Shown here: positions 43,353 to 51,750 of the stretch, piece after piece
Layout of the letters: each line of letters begins with the position of its first letter
How positions within the stretch are numbered: position 1 is the first letter of the stretch
Source: CAZCJU01 sp964562175
GTDB lineage: Bacteria > Bacillota > Clostridia > Oscillospirales > CAG-272
Assembly (NCBI GenBank): GCA_964562175.1
Contig: CAZLRV010000009.1
Coordinates: 27,306-91,305 of the forward strand
Direction of reading: 5' to 3'
DNA length: 64,000 nt
Position numbers and translations under genes: made by a program
Notes under the pieces: model-generated
What the model saw: the letters and a program-made list of their open reading frames with translations, nothing else
Databases searched by the model: none
Told to the model about the DNA's origin: nothing

Positions 43353-44501
43353 TCAGTTGTTTTCTCTCAGCCTTACGGGATAAACGAAATACATGAAGCC
43401 TCCGTCGTCCTCACTCGCCCTTATGCTCATGCAAGACAGAGGTGAGGTAAGCGACAGAGTTACATATTCACTGTCCGATACGGCTTTCATGATTTCAAGC
43501 AACCACTTGCAATTAAAGCCTATCTCTATATCATCACCCGTTTTTTGTGCGGGTATTTCCTCATATATCTTATTTGAAGTGGAAACGCTCGTCATTTTTA
43601 TCGCACTTGCTTCAAATCTCAGCTTTATAAAGCCTTTTATCTTGCCGTCCTCACGCTCCTCGGTAACAAGCAAGGCACGCTCAAGAGCCTGTGCCAAAAG
43701 CTCGCCTCTTATCGTAGCCTCGATGGGACAGCCCTTCGGTATGAATCTCTCGTAATCTATATAATCTCCGTCTATCTGACGCGTATAGAAGATATAATCC
43801 TCTTTCATAAACATTATATGCTTAAGTCCGCGAACCACCTTTATTTCCTCATCGCCGTCCGATAAAAGCCTTGTCAGCTCAAGCAAAGCTTTTTTCATCA
43901 AGATGAATTTTATATCTATAAACGAACCGTCCGCATTTAAATTTTTCAGCTTGCATTCCTCATAACGCTGAGCGAATCTGAAGCCGTCAAGTGCCACTAT
44001 TTTTATGCTTTCTTCTTTTATCACAAAGTAAGCTCCGTTGAGCTGCAGCTTCTGATTGTTCTCCGCACAGGCGAAGGCGGTCTGATTTATCATTCTCTTA
44101 AGCTGTCCCTGCTTTATGACAAAGGCGTAATCGCCTTCAAGCACAGGCGTGTTCGGAAAGGACTTGCCCGAGAGACATTGTATCTCAAATCGGCTTCTGC
44201 CCGACGTGATCGTTGCAAGCATTGACTCGGAAACATCTATCGTTATATCCATCGGCATACTTCTTGCTATGGATATGAGCTTCGATGCGTTTATAAGATA
44301 GCAGCCCTCTCTCAGTACACGACATTCCGCCTCGGCTTGAAAGCCTCTCTCGCCGTCAAAGGCGGATATAAGACATTTATCATCTCCCATAGTCTTGAGC
44401 CGCACGCATTCCGTAACGGGATTTTCTTTTTTGTTCGATACGGCAGACATAGCCGGTGCCAATATATCCAAAAGCGTATTTTTATCAAAGATTATCTTCA
44501 T
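43353..44501 (-). CDS. dnaN: DNA polymerase III beta subunit (sliding clamp)
   Basis: 382 residues. The clamp forms a dimeric ring from three similar domains and tethers polymerases and repair enzymes to DNA. The start MKIIFDKNTLLDILAPAMSAVS, the middle NQTAFACAENNQKLQLNGAYF, and the end YFVYPVRL (the hydrophobic partner-binding pocket) are typical. AAGGAGAG (44506-44513) precedes the ATG. Transcription probably comes from dnaA through the origin or from a promoter inside the origin region. Confidence 0.97.
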   Translation of the reverse strand: MKIIFDKNTLLDILAPAMSAVSNKKENPVTECVRLKTMGDDKCLISAFDGERGFQAEAECRVLREGCYLINASKLISIARSMPMDITIDVSESMLATITSGRSRFEIQCLSGKSFPNTPVLEGDYAFVIKQGQLKRMINQTAFACAENNQKLQLNGAYFVIKEESIKIVALDGFRFAQRYEECKLKNLNADGSFIDIKFILMKKALLELTRLLSDGDEEIKVVRGLKHIMFMKEDYIFYTRQIDGDYIDYERFIPKGCPIEATIRGELLAQALERALLVTEEREDGKIKGFIKLRFEASAIKMTSVSTSNKIYEEIPAQKTGDDIEIGFNCKWLLEIMKAVSDSEYVTLSLTSPLSCMSIRASEDDGGFMYFVYPVRLRENN

Positions 44502-44885
44502 AATTTTCTCTCCTTGCCGCCGAATGTGGAAAAATTCAACGGGCTGTTCTCTCCTCCCTCTCTCTCGTCTCTATAATAGAAAGAGAAAGAGAAGAATTAT
44601 TAGTAGTAGTTGTAGTAGGGGGTGTGGAAAATGTGTAAAACTCGAAGTATGCTATATTTTCAGCCGTTTTCGACCTGTTTTTTCTGTGTAAAAGCCGCTG
44701 TAAAAGCTGTTGGGACAGTGTTGATGAAATGTGGATTAAAAAATTCGGTATTTTTTCGGGCTTTTTTATCCACATAATATCAAATCGAAATAAACAGCTT
44801 TTCCACATGGATATCAATATATTTTTCCACCTACGCTTGAGTTTTCCACATTTATGTGGGCTTTTGTGGAAAAAAGTGTGGAAAA
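44502..44885. other. Chromosomal replication origin (oriC), dnaA-dnaN intergenic region
   Basis: A 384-base non-coding interval crowded with DnaA boxes. One is the exact consensus TTATCCACA (44766-44774). Close variants are TGTGGAAAA at 44525-44533, 44623-44631, 44865-44873 and 44877-44885; TGTGGATTA at 44730-44738; TTTTCCACA at 44799-44807 and 44842-44850; weaker ones are at 44632-44640 and 44823-44831. The last box abuts the dnaA stop. A purine/pyrimidine-rich and AT-rich stretch (44545-44600) lies on the dnaN side and is the likely melting region. This is the standard Firmicute origin location. Confidence 0.93.
44595..44640 (+). promoter_or_regulatory. DnaA-trio unwinding element with G-run and DnaA boxes
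   Basis: Read left to right: AAT-TAT, TAG-TAG-TAG-TTG-TAG-TAG (44601-44618), a G-run (44618-44622), then TGTGGAAAA (44623-44631) and TGTGTAAAA (44632-44640). This is the order described for the Bacillus basal unwinding system: DnaA boxes, GC cluster, DnaA-trios, AT-rich DNA. DnaA would polymerise from the boxes leftwards onto the trios and open the duplex towards dnaN. Confidence 0.75.
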
Positions 44886-46391
44886 CTATCCCTTTATCTC
44901 CGTATCAAGCTCCGATATCTCACGCTCAAATAAAGGTTCGGTCGAAATCCTGCCCTCTGTGACCTCGATTGAGCTTAAGATCGTCGAGTGATCACGCCCG
45001 AATATTGCCGCTATCTGCTTCAAAGAGTAATTTGTGTACTTTCTGATGAAATATATAACGACATGGCGTGCGTTCGTTATCTCTCTTCTGCGTGATTTGC
45101 TCTTTATCTCGTTTTCGCCTATTCCGTATTTGTTCGATACGGCGGTGAATATCTTTTCTATCATGACCTTGGGCGAGGTGTCAACGCTCATCATATCCGA
45201 GAGCGAACGCTTTGCCATATCAAGCGTAACGGCTGTGCCGTAAAGCGTGCTTTTTGCCGCAAGACGCTTGAGCGAGCCTTCTATCTGACGTATGTTCTTA
45301 TTCAGATTTTCGGCAAGGAACGTAACGACATCCGGAGGTATCTCTATTCCGTAATCGTGTGCCTTGCTCGTTATTACCGCCGCCCTCAGCTCGTAATCCG
45401 GCGGCTGAACGTCTGCCGTAAGTCCCATCTCAAATCTTGTTTTAAGTCTGTCCTGTAAAAAAGCTATATCTCTCGGCGGCTTGTCCGAGGTCAAAATAAT
45501 CTGCTTCTTATCCTCATAGAGCGAATTGAAGGTGTGGAAAAACTCCTCCTGTACGCCCTCCTTGCCCGCAATAAACTGTATATCGTCTATAAGCAATACA
45601 TCAAGCTTTCTGAATTTGTTTCTGAATTTTTCCGGTCCGTCCTTTACCTTTAAGCTTGCCACAAGCTCAATGGTGAAATCCTCGCCTCTGTCGTATACTA
45701 TCTTCATATTCGGAAAATTTGCGGCAAGCTGATTTGCTATGGCGTAAAGCAGGTGCGTTTTTCCCAAGCCCGACGGGCCGTATATGAAAAGAGGGTTCCA
45801 CGCCGTTGACGGGTTGGTAGATACGGCAATGCTGGCATTGTATGCGAATTTGTTCGATGATGATACGATAAAATTGTCAAAGGTGTAATCGTTGCCCGTT
45901 CCCTTAAAAAGAGGCTCCGGAGGCGGTGAGTTTTTCTTCAGCTCCTCGTCCTGCTCCTCACTTCTCGGCCCTGCCGACTTCTTCAAATATTTTCTCAAAT
46001 AGTCGTCCGCATCTATATTTACCTCCATTCCCTCATCCGGCTTCATTAAGCTTCTGGGAGACGGTCTGTCATATACACTGCCCGCACCGACGGGATAAAC
46101 AAGATCGAATTCCGCATCCTTCTTCAAAGTGGCAAGCCTGTTTTCCTCGTTTGAGGAATGTATGTAAATAACTCTGAATTCACCGAATGCGTCCGCAAAC
46201 GCTCTGTCTATCTTACCTGTCTGCGAACGGAGAAATTCAAGATTTTCTTCTGCATCCGTAAATAAAATGGCATATTCGTTTTCAATAGCCGCAACTCTTA
46301 TCTTGCAAAACCGAGTTTTTATAATATCATCCGTATAGTATTTTCCAAGCTCTTTCTCCACAGATAACCAAACGTCTTCAAAAAAAGTCAT
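44886..46391 (-). CDS. dnaA: Chromosomal replication initiator protein DnaA
   Basis: 501 residues, slightly longer than the Bacillus protein because of the linker (about 100-160, acidic and proline-rich). Domain I covers about 1-85. Domain III has Walker A YGPSGLGKTHLLYAIANQL (about 209-227), Walker B VLLIDDIQFIAGKEG, and sensor 2 region NLNKNIRQIEGSLKRL. Domain IV carries the DnaA-box reader IAAIFGRDHSTILSSIE. AAAGGAT precedes the ATG. A strong promoter lies at 46423-46451. Downstream is the oriC box cluster; upstream are two terminators rather than rpmH. Confidence 0.98.
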   Translation of the reverse strand: MTFFEDVWLSVEKELGKYYTDDIIKTRFCKIRVAAIENEYAILFTDAEENLEFLRSQTGKIDRAFADAFGEFRVIYIHSSNEENRLATLKKDAEFDLVYPVGAGSVYDRPSPRSLMKPDEGMEVNIDADDYLRKYLKKSAGPRSEEQDEELKKNSPPPEPLFKGTGNDYTFDNFIVSSSNKFAYNASIAVSTNPSTAWNPLFIYGPSGLGKTHLLYAIANQLAANFPNMKIVYDRGEDFTIELVASLKVKDGPEKFRNKFRKLDVLLIDDIQFIAGKEGVQEEFFHTFNSLYEDKKQIILTSDKPPRDIAFLQDRLKTRFEMGLTADVQPPDYELRAAVITSKAHDYGIEIPPDVVTFLAENLNKNIRQIEGSLKRLAAKSTLYGTAVTLDMAKRSLSDMMSVDTSPKVMIEKIFTAVSNKYGIGENEIKSKSRRREITNARHVVIYFIRKYTNYSLKQIAAIFGRDHSTILSSIEVTEGRISTEPLFEREISELDTEIKG

Positions 46392-46422
46392 TATATATTA
46401 TCCTTTCGTATAGATATATAAT

Positions 46423-46451
46423 ATTATACCATATATTATAAAAAAAATCAA
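46423..46451 (-). promoter_or_regulatory. Promoter of dnaA
   Basis: On the minus strand: TTGATT (46451-46446), 17 bases, TATAAT (46428-46423) with TGG just before the -10 box (extended -10). It lies about 30 bases before the dnaA ATG in very AT-rich DNA. Confidence 0.85.
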
Positions 46452-46486
46452 GTCCGCAGACTTTAATTTTTAAATAAACCACACTT

Positions 46487-46519
46487 TTTTGACCGTTTTT
46501 TCAAAAAAAACGGTCAAAA
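46487..46519 (-). terminator. Second terminator upstream of dnaA (bidirectional)
   Basis: TTTTGACCGTTTTTT pairs with AAAAAAACGGTCAAAA around a short loop; T-runs on both sides. It backs up the neighbouring CCGCGG terminator. Confidence 0.8.
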
Positions 46520-46520
46520 T

Positions 46521-46545
46521 AAAAAAACCGCGGTAAGAACCGCGG
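46521..46545 (-). terminator. Terminator of the GT8/acyltransferase operon
   Basis: On the minus strand: CCGCGG (46545-46540), loop TTCTTA, CCGCGG (46533-46528), then seven T (46527-46521). Confidence 0.88.
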
Positions 46546-46549
46546 AAAT

Positions 46550-46692
46550 ATTGCCGGATCGCCGATATATTATCACTCGCCGACTCTTCCTCTCGTAGGA
46601 GGGCATTTATCGGCTCGTGCCGAAAAGAGCCTTTTCAAGTGATAAGATAATATAGGTAATGAAATCCTCGGCGTGCCGCCCAAGGTCATTTC
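46550..46692 (-). ncRNA. Structured untranslated RNA segment upstream of dnaA (class unknown)
   Basis: On the minus strand, a hairpin with stems GAAAT/ATTTC and CCTTGG/CCGAGG (46692-46661) is followed by an apparent three-way junction. The junction has a closing stem TTATCACT/AGTGATAA (46645-46638 with 46577-46570), an inner AAGAG/CTCTT pair, and two hairpins: CGGC-4 bases-GCCG (46622-46611) and CCTC-6 bases-GAGG (46602-46589). The terminators follow directly. It may be a 3' UTR structure of the operon or a separate small RNA. It does not show SRP, 6S, tmRNA, RNase P or familiar riboswitch motifs. Confidence 0.4.
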
Positions 46693-46709
46693 GAAAAAGT
46701 GAGATGATG

Positions 46710-48470
46710 TTATTTATCCGTCGAATATTCAAGCGGAATGGAGTATTCCGTTTCATAGATATTCTTCCATGCCGTGCGGTTTTCGTTCATCATACGCTCC
46801 ACTCTTGACGAATACTTTTCGTTTTCGCCCGGGTAGATTGGTGGGCAGATGTGTATCGTATATTCTTGGACATAGAAGCCGTCATCACCCACTATATCCG
46901 AGTCACGCATCGTTATAAAGCACGGCAAAACGGGCACGGAGGCTTTTGCGGCTATAATATATGCGCCCTTTTGCAGTGGCTTGGGCTTTCTGTAATTCCA
47001 CCACATACTTTGCTCGGGATATATGAGTACGAAGTTTCCGTCCTTGAGCAGCTTTGTCACCGCAGACATAAATTTGTTGAGTGTTTTACGGTTACTTGAC
47101 AGCGGCAGGGTATTGCAATGACGCATGAGAAAGCCGTAGAAGCCCGGAAATGAGGTGTAATTGCCCTCTCGTATAACTCTGTAGAAGGTTCTGTCAGGCT
47201 GGTTTGAAGCCTCGTATGCCATTTGTATGGCGAAGCTGTCAAAGGCGTTGAAGTGATTGCAGGTCACCACCGCGCCGCACTTGAGTTCTCTGAAATTTTC
47301 AATACCCTTTATCTCTTTGATTATCAGCTTTTTATCGCGTATCAGCTCACCCACAAAGCGGCGTGCGAAGCGATATGCTATTTTTGTTTTGAGCTTTTCT
47401 ATCGGGCTTTTTTTCAAATAGTCTATTTCATCGGGCAAAAGCTCTCTGCTCGGCGGGTCGTTCTCTACATCCTCGTCAAAACGTCCGTTTTTTTCGTATT
47501 CCTCTATTTTTTTGAGTATTTCGACTCTGTCTTTCGCACGGCTTGCTCGGTTCAGACGATTTAAGTAATTGTCGTCGCGGTAGGTTTCTTTTTCCGCAAG
47601 CTTAAGCAGCTCCTCGGCGGAGCTTGCATCGGATGCTCGGCTCTCGTCGCTGTAGCCCTCAAGCTCCTTTATAAGCTCGCCGTAAACGCTCGTATCGAGT
47701 GCGTTTTTCCAAAATATATCACCGTGCGGACATTCGTAATAATGCCACGGCTTGTTTACCATTATATAATGTATTATCTTCGCTTGCTCAACGGGAAACG
47801 GTATTTCCCCGAAAACCTCCGTGTTCCATCTTCCGTCAAGCCAATACACATGGTCCTTGCATATAAGATTAAGATAATCCTCGTCCTGCGTTACGACGAA
47901 ATTATAAGCCTTAAGCACCTTTACGAATTTATCGAATATCATATGCTGTCTGAAAGCCGTGCAATTTATGAGCATTACTCCGGCATTGAAAAAGTTGTAT
48001 CTTGAAACACCCACGACCTTTTCTGCGTAAGTGCCGAATGTATCTACCTGCACCATTGCCTGCTCATGGCACGCACCGACATATGAGTCGCCTATATCCG
48101 TATTGTAAAGCTCGCTTATATCGCCCTGAATGACAGTGTCGCTGTCTATATATATCGCCCGCTCGTATTCGGGAAACATATCCGCAATGAAAAATCTGTA
48201 ATACGTCGTTTTGGAATAATAATCTCTTATCGGAAGCTTATCGGATACACTTCGCAGATGCTGTGTAACGTCGGAGAATACTATTTCAATGTTTTCCCCG
48301 CCAAGCTCCGTCATTTTTTTCTTCATTTCCTCGCTTACACCGGTATGAAGTATATGAATGCGGTAATTATACTCCTTCGATGCGTTTTTTATCAGCGAGT
48401 GCGCCGAAGCCACCGTGTATTTTATAAATGCGTCGTCACAGGCGTAGAATATGGGAATCGAATTATTCAT
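46710..48470 (-). CDS. Fusion of a GT8 glycosyltransferase and a PlsC-like acyltransferase
   Basis: 586 residues from the ATG at 48470. Residues 1-270 form a GT8 (GT-A) domain: IPIFYACDDAFIKYTVASAHSL, the metal-binding D-x-D in RAIYIDSDTVIQGDI, FFNAGVMLINC and WNTEVFG...IIHY. Residues 280-355 are a charged helical linker. Residues 355-586 are a PlsC/AGPAT acyltransferase: CNHFNAFDSFAIQMA (H-x4-D catalytic motif) and FVLIYPEQSMWW in the place of the EGT block. One chain may thus add a sugar and an acyl group to the same acceptor at the inner membrane face. The frame runs back to a TTG (48494), but the ATG gives the clean GT8 start. It overlaps the upstream gene by eight bases and ends the operon. 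Confidence 0.82.
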   Translation of the reverse strand: MNNSIPIFYACDDAFIKYTVASAHSLIKNASKEYNYRIHILHTGVSEEMKKKMTELGGENIEIVFSDVTQHLRSVSDKLPIRDYYSKTTYYRFFIADMFPEYERAIYIDSDTVIQGDISELYNTDIGDSYVGACHEQAMVQVDTFGTYAEKVVGVSRYNFFNAGVMLINCTAFRQHMIFDKFVKVLKAYNFVVTQDEDYLNLICKDHVYWLDGRWNTEVFGEIPFPVEQAKIIHYIMVNKPWHYYECPHGDIFWKNALDTSVYGELIKELEGYSDESRASDASSAEELLKLAEKETYRDDNYLNRLNRASRAKDRVEILKKIEEYEKNGRFDEDVENDPPSRELLPDEIDYLKKSPIEKLKTKIAYRFARRFVGELIRDKKLIIKEIKGIENFRELKCGAVVTCNHFNAFDSFAIQMAYEASNQPDRTFYRVIREGNYTSFPGFYGFLMRHCNTLPLSSNRKTLNKFMSAVTKLLKDGNFVLIYPEQSMWWNYRKPKPLQKGAYIIAAKASVPVLPCFITMRDSDIVGDDGFYVQEYTIHICPPIYPGENEKYSSRVERMMNENRTAWKNIYETEYSIPLEYSTDK

Positions 48471-49308
48471 GTTTGCTTTTTTCCTCCTCTTCAAATTTTT
48501 CTTTCAGATAGATATATTCATATAAAATATCATCAAAAGCATAGTAACCGAAAATCTTATGCACTCGGCTTACCTGCCATTGCTTTACGTTGTCTGTATG
48601 CGGATATGGCAGATAAAACAATCTTTTCGAAAAATGCCGCACGACGGTGTGCTTATGAAGAAATTTTTGGTCATTGAAGCGTTGCGGCAAAACGAGCTTT
48701 TTCGTTGTGGAGCGTATTATCGCACTTTGGTCGGCAAAGGTCAGCTTTTTTGTTTTTATAAGCTCCCTCGCACGCCTCATAAGCCCTGTCTTGCGTATCA
48801 TTGCCATGTTGAGCAGTAAAACGCCCGCATTTATATAATTTGGGTGGAGCAGATACTTGCCGTAATGGTCACGGCTTGCCGCATATTCCACATCCGATAT
48901 GTCAATATCGTACAAAAGCCTTATATCTCTGTTGAACATTATATCCGCATCGAGATATAAAAGCTTGTCGGGCATACCCTCTATCTCATCGCAAAAAAGA
49001 CGTATGAGAGTATACGGAGAGCAATATGCGTCCTCGTTCGGGCATTTGTCAAATTCTTTTTTGTAAAGCGAGGTAATATCAAAGCGTACAAATCGGTTTT
49101 CCTTGTTGTATTTTTTGACAACACCGTCCGAAAATTCCGTTTGTCGCTCGCTTATGGGTATGTAATCGGCACGCAGATGCGAAACATCCATTGTGAGGAC
49201 ATAAAACGTAAACGGCTCGTCGGTATCGGTTCGCTTAAGTATAGACAGACACGAGGTCAGAATGCCGTCGAAAACGCCGGCGTTACCGCAAAAAAGTATG
49301 TTTATCAT
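48463..49308 (-). CDS. Glycosyltransferase family 8 protein
   Basis: 281 residues, a single GT8 domain: MINILFCGNAGVFDGILTSCLSI, SPYTLIRLFCDEI, D-x-D in LLYLDADIMFNRDI, and YINAGVLLLNMAM. The C-terminal part is basic and includes RHFSKRLFYLPYPHTDNVKQW. GT8 enzymes use UDP-glucose, UDP-galactose or related donors with retention. The ATG overlaps the preceding acyltransferase stop as ATGA, so it is coupled. It is the second of two GT8 modules in this operon, so a two-sugar head group is plausible. Confidence 0.87.
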   Translation of the reverse strand: MINILFCGNAGVFDGILTSCLSILKRTDTDEPFTFYVLTMDVSHLRADYIPISERQTEFSDGVVKKYNKENRFVRFDITSLYKKEFDKCPNEDAYCSPYTLIRLFCDEIEGMPDKLLYLDADIMFNRDIRLLYDIDISDVEYAASRDHYGKYLLHPNYINAGVLLLNMAMIRKTGLMRRARELIKTKKLTFADQSAIIRSTTKKLVLPQRFNDQKFLHKHTVVRHFSKRLFYLPYPHTDNVKQWQVSRVHKIFGYYAFDDILYEYIYLKEKFEEEEKSKHE

Positions 49309-50078
49309 TCTTCTTTTTTTATATACCGTACAAGCTCGACCTCGTTAAGCTCGGCTCGTCGGCACATGGTTTCGTATATTTTATCGCGCAGTGCTTTTTT
49401 TCTCTTGACGGCGGGAAGCGACATATCGGGATAAAAAGGCCCGTCTATATAGGTCTGTATCCGCACGCCGTGCCTCTTCTTTTTGTAAACATTTGTCGAG
49501 CAAAATACGGGTACACCGTATTTTATCGGATAATAAAACGAGGTGTCGGGAAAATTTCTTATACGTGTGCAGTACGGCCAGATATGAGCCTCGGGGTAAA
49601 CGAATACGGGCTTTTTTTGCTCTATCCGCTCGCCTATCACATCGAGAAAATTCTTATATGCCGTCATATCGTCGGGCAGAGGCAACGCACCGAGGTACGG
49701 CGTGAGCTTACCCAAAAGCTTCATTGAAACATTGTTCGGATGAACTATGACATAGGTATCTCTCGGATGGTTTATCAATGCCGGCATAAGCGCATCGCCT
49801 ATATCCTGCGTGTGATTGCCGTACATAAAATATCCCGTCCCCTTTGCCTGCTTAAGCTTTTCCCCGCCCGTTATTTTGTGCGAGAATTTCAGCTTCAGAT
49901 AAAGAAAGGCAAGAGGCATTGCGATAAGCCTGTATAATATAAAATGCGGTATCGGCGACCTTTTGTATTTGTAGCTGCCGTTTATCTCAATTGGAGTTAT
50001 CACACCACGTGAAAATTCATCATTATGTTCGTCACTGTAATAAACCGTTTTCATCTGTGCTTGTTTATTCTTCGCCAT
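49305..50078 (-). CDS. PlsC-like lysophospholipid/glycerol acyltransferase
   Basis: 257 residues. A hydrophobic stretch at about 45-63 (PHFILYRLIAMPLAFLYLKL) is followed by YFMYGNHTQDIGDALMP, the H-x(4-5)-D block of the PlsC superfamily with an atypical spacing, and PVFVYPEAHIWPY in the place of the P-E-G-T block. It should be a membrane-associated acyltransferase using acyl-ACP or acyl-CoA. It overlaps the ligase gene by 14 bases, so the ligase may supply its activated fatty acid. The acceptor is unknown; the unusual motifs argue against ordinary phosphatidic acid synthesis. Confidence 0.78.
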   Translation of the reverse strand: MAKNKQAQMKTVYYSDEHNDEFSRGVITPIEINGSYKYKRSPIPHFILYRLIAMPLAFLYLKLKFSHKITGGEKLKQAKGTGYFMYGNHTQDIGDALMPALINHPRDTYVIVHPNNVSMKLLGKLTPYLGALPLPDDMTAYKNFLDVIGERIEQKKPVFVYPEAHIWPYCTRIRNFPDTSFYYPIKYGVPVFCSTNVYKKKRHGVRIQTYIDGPFYPDMSLPAVKRKKALRDKIYETMCRRAELNEVELVRYIKKEE

Positions 50079-51747
50079 TGCCCATATTGCTCTTGTCGGC
50101 TCGTTTTATCTTCTTTGACGAGGTGAGCGAAAATTCCTTTTTGCGTATATAGAACCTGTGGATATGCTTGTAAACGGGAAGTGCTTCGTTTATCGCCTTT
50201 ACCTGCTGTCTTATAAGCAGATAAACGTGCTTTTCGTATTCCTCGTCACTCATCTCGGCTGATATATCGGCAAAATAACGCTCGATCTGCTTTTCGTCAA
50301 GCCTTACGCTTGCCTCGACCTCCGTTCTGCCGTCATCCTCCGTGTGTCCGTAAACAAACGACTCGGCAATATACGGGCTTTTGTTCAGCAGCTCCTCAAG
50401 CTCCTCCGGCATTACCTTTTTGCCGTTGTTCTTTACTATCATGCTCTTGCACCTGCCGACAATAGTATAGCTTCCGTCCTCATTCTTTTTGGCAAGATCG
50501 CCCGTCTTGAACCAGCCGTCATCAAACGCCCTTGCCGTTTCCTCTTCGTTTTTATAGTAGCCGAGCATAACGACGGAGGAACGCACCGCAAGCTCACCCA
50601 CTCCGTCCCCGTCCGGCTCGATCAGCTTGACCTTTACGCCGCACAGCGGTCTTCCCGACGTTTCGGGGTCTTGGTAAAAATCGTTGTCTCCGAGAATGAT
50701 GGGAGAGGTCTCCGTAAGTCCGTAGCCGCAATATACGTTAAAGCCGAGCGAAATGAATTTACGTTTCAGCTCCGGCGAAAGTGCCGCACCGCCGCACAGT
50801 ATAAGCCTCAGCTTGCCGCCGAACGCCTCGTGTACGTCCTTGTATATTTTTCGTCTTGCGTCAATTTTTGCCGCCGAAAGCGTCTTGGAAACTATTCTCG
50901 CCGCCGAAAAAATGAGCCTTTTTGTTTTATCTCCCTCAACTTTCGAATTGATGTTTTTATATATGACCTCCATTATAAGCGGCACGGTAACGAATATCGT
51001 GGGCTTGTAATATTGCATATCGGCTACCATTCGTCGTAGATTTTCAGCATACGCTATACTGCCGCCGCTGTATAAAATTGCAAGAAAGCCCGCCGTGCAT
51101 TCGTATGTGTGCGACAGCGGCAGAACGGACAATACTCTGTCCTCACAGCTGACATATACCTGCTTCAACACGCACATTATATCGGAGCAAATGTTGTATT
51201 GTGAGAGCATAACGCCCTTTGAGCTGCCGGAGGTACCGGAGGTGTAGAGCAAAACGCCGAGAGAATCGGGATATATCATATGCTCAAAATAGGGGTCCGA
51301 GTTGTTGAGCAGCTCATAGCCCTTGCATAAAATTTCATCTGTTTTTGCAAGATCTATCACGGGTATGCCGCAGTCGGAAAGGTCTGTCTTAAAGCCCTTT
51401 GTGCATATTACGGCACTCGATTCCGTCATTTTCAATATTGATATTATATCGTCGTGCTTCATCTCACGGTCTATCGGCACAACAGCGCCGACACCGCAGG
51501 TAACGGCGAGATATCCTATTGCCCAGCCGTAGCCGTTGCCGCCTATAAGTGCGAGCTTTTCACCCTCGCCGACTATGCTTCTCAAATACGCCGCCAAGGC
51601 TCTTACATCATCTCTCGCTTGGCAATACGTTTTTTCCCTCTGCTCCGTTCCCTCTTTGTACAGAAATGCCGTGCGATCGCCGTATTCCTCAACGCTTGAC
51701 TCAAGCAGCTCGCGAAAATTTTTTACAAGCTTTACATCATATACCAT
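50065..51747 (-). CDS. AMP-binding acyl ligase (long-chain fatty acid-CoA or -ACP ligase type)
   Basis: 560 residues of the ANL superfamily. Core motifs: GVLLYTSGTSGSSKGVMLS (P-loop, about 170), VLPLSHTYECTAG, ILCGGAALSPELKRKF, YCGYGLTETSPII (A5), GWFKTGDLAKKNEDG (A7), IVGRCKSMIVKNNGKKVMPEELE (A8) and a final catalytic Lys region SLTSSKKIKRADKSN. It activates a fatty acid as acyl-AMP and passes it to CoA or a carrier protein. The start lies three bases after the anti-sigma gene with GGGGT in front. In this operon it probably provides acyl groups for the two acyltransferase domains. Confidence 0.9.
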   Translation of the reverse strand: MVYDVKLVKNFRELLESSVEEYGDRTAFLYKEGTEQREKTYCQARDDVRALAAYLRSIVGEGEKLALIGGNGYGWAIGYLAVTCGVGAVVPIDREMKHDDIISILKMTESSAVICTKGFKTDLSDCGIPVIDLAKTDEILCKGYELLNNSDPYFEHMIYPDSLGVLLYTSGTSGSSKGVMLSQYNICSDIMCVLKQVYVSCEDRVLSVLPLSHTYECTAGFLAILYSGGSIAYAENLRRMVADMQYYKPTIFVTVPLIMEVIYKNINSKVEGDKTKRLIFSAARIVSKTLSAAKIDARRKIYKDVHEAFGGKLRLILCGGAALSPELKRKFISLGFNVYCGYGLTETSPIILGDNDFYQDPETSGRPLCGVKVKLIEPDGDGVGELAVRSSVVMLGYYKNEEETARAFDDGWFKTGDLAKKNEDGSYTIVGRCKSMIVKNNGKKVMPEELEELLNKSPYIAESFVYGHTEDDGRTEVEASVRLDEKQIERYFADISAEMSDEEYEKHVYLLIRQQVKAINEALPVYKHIHRFYIRKKEFSLTSSKKIKRADKSNMGNGEE

Positions 51748-51750
51748 AAT

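Noticed and set aside
44545..44594. CT/GA-rich inverted repeat as a terminator between dnaA and dnaN
   Set aside because: Pairing between the pyrimidine and purine tracts is imperfect and there is no T-run; it is better seen as part of the origin melting region.
44601..44618. TAG repeat as a simple microsatellite
   Set aside because: Its fixed place beside a G-run and DnaA boxes in oriC fits the DnaA-trio element better.
46550..46692. SRP (4.5S) RNA, 6S RNA or a known riboswitch upstream of dnaA
   Set aside because: The SRP tip (GGAAGGAAGCAGCC-type), the open 6S bubble and the familiar riboswitch cores are all absent on both strands; kept as unassigned structure.
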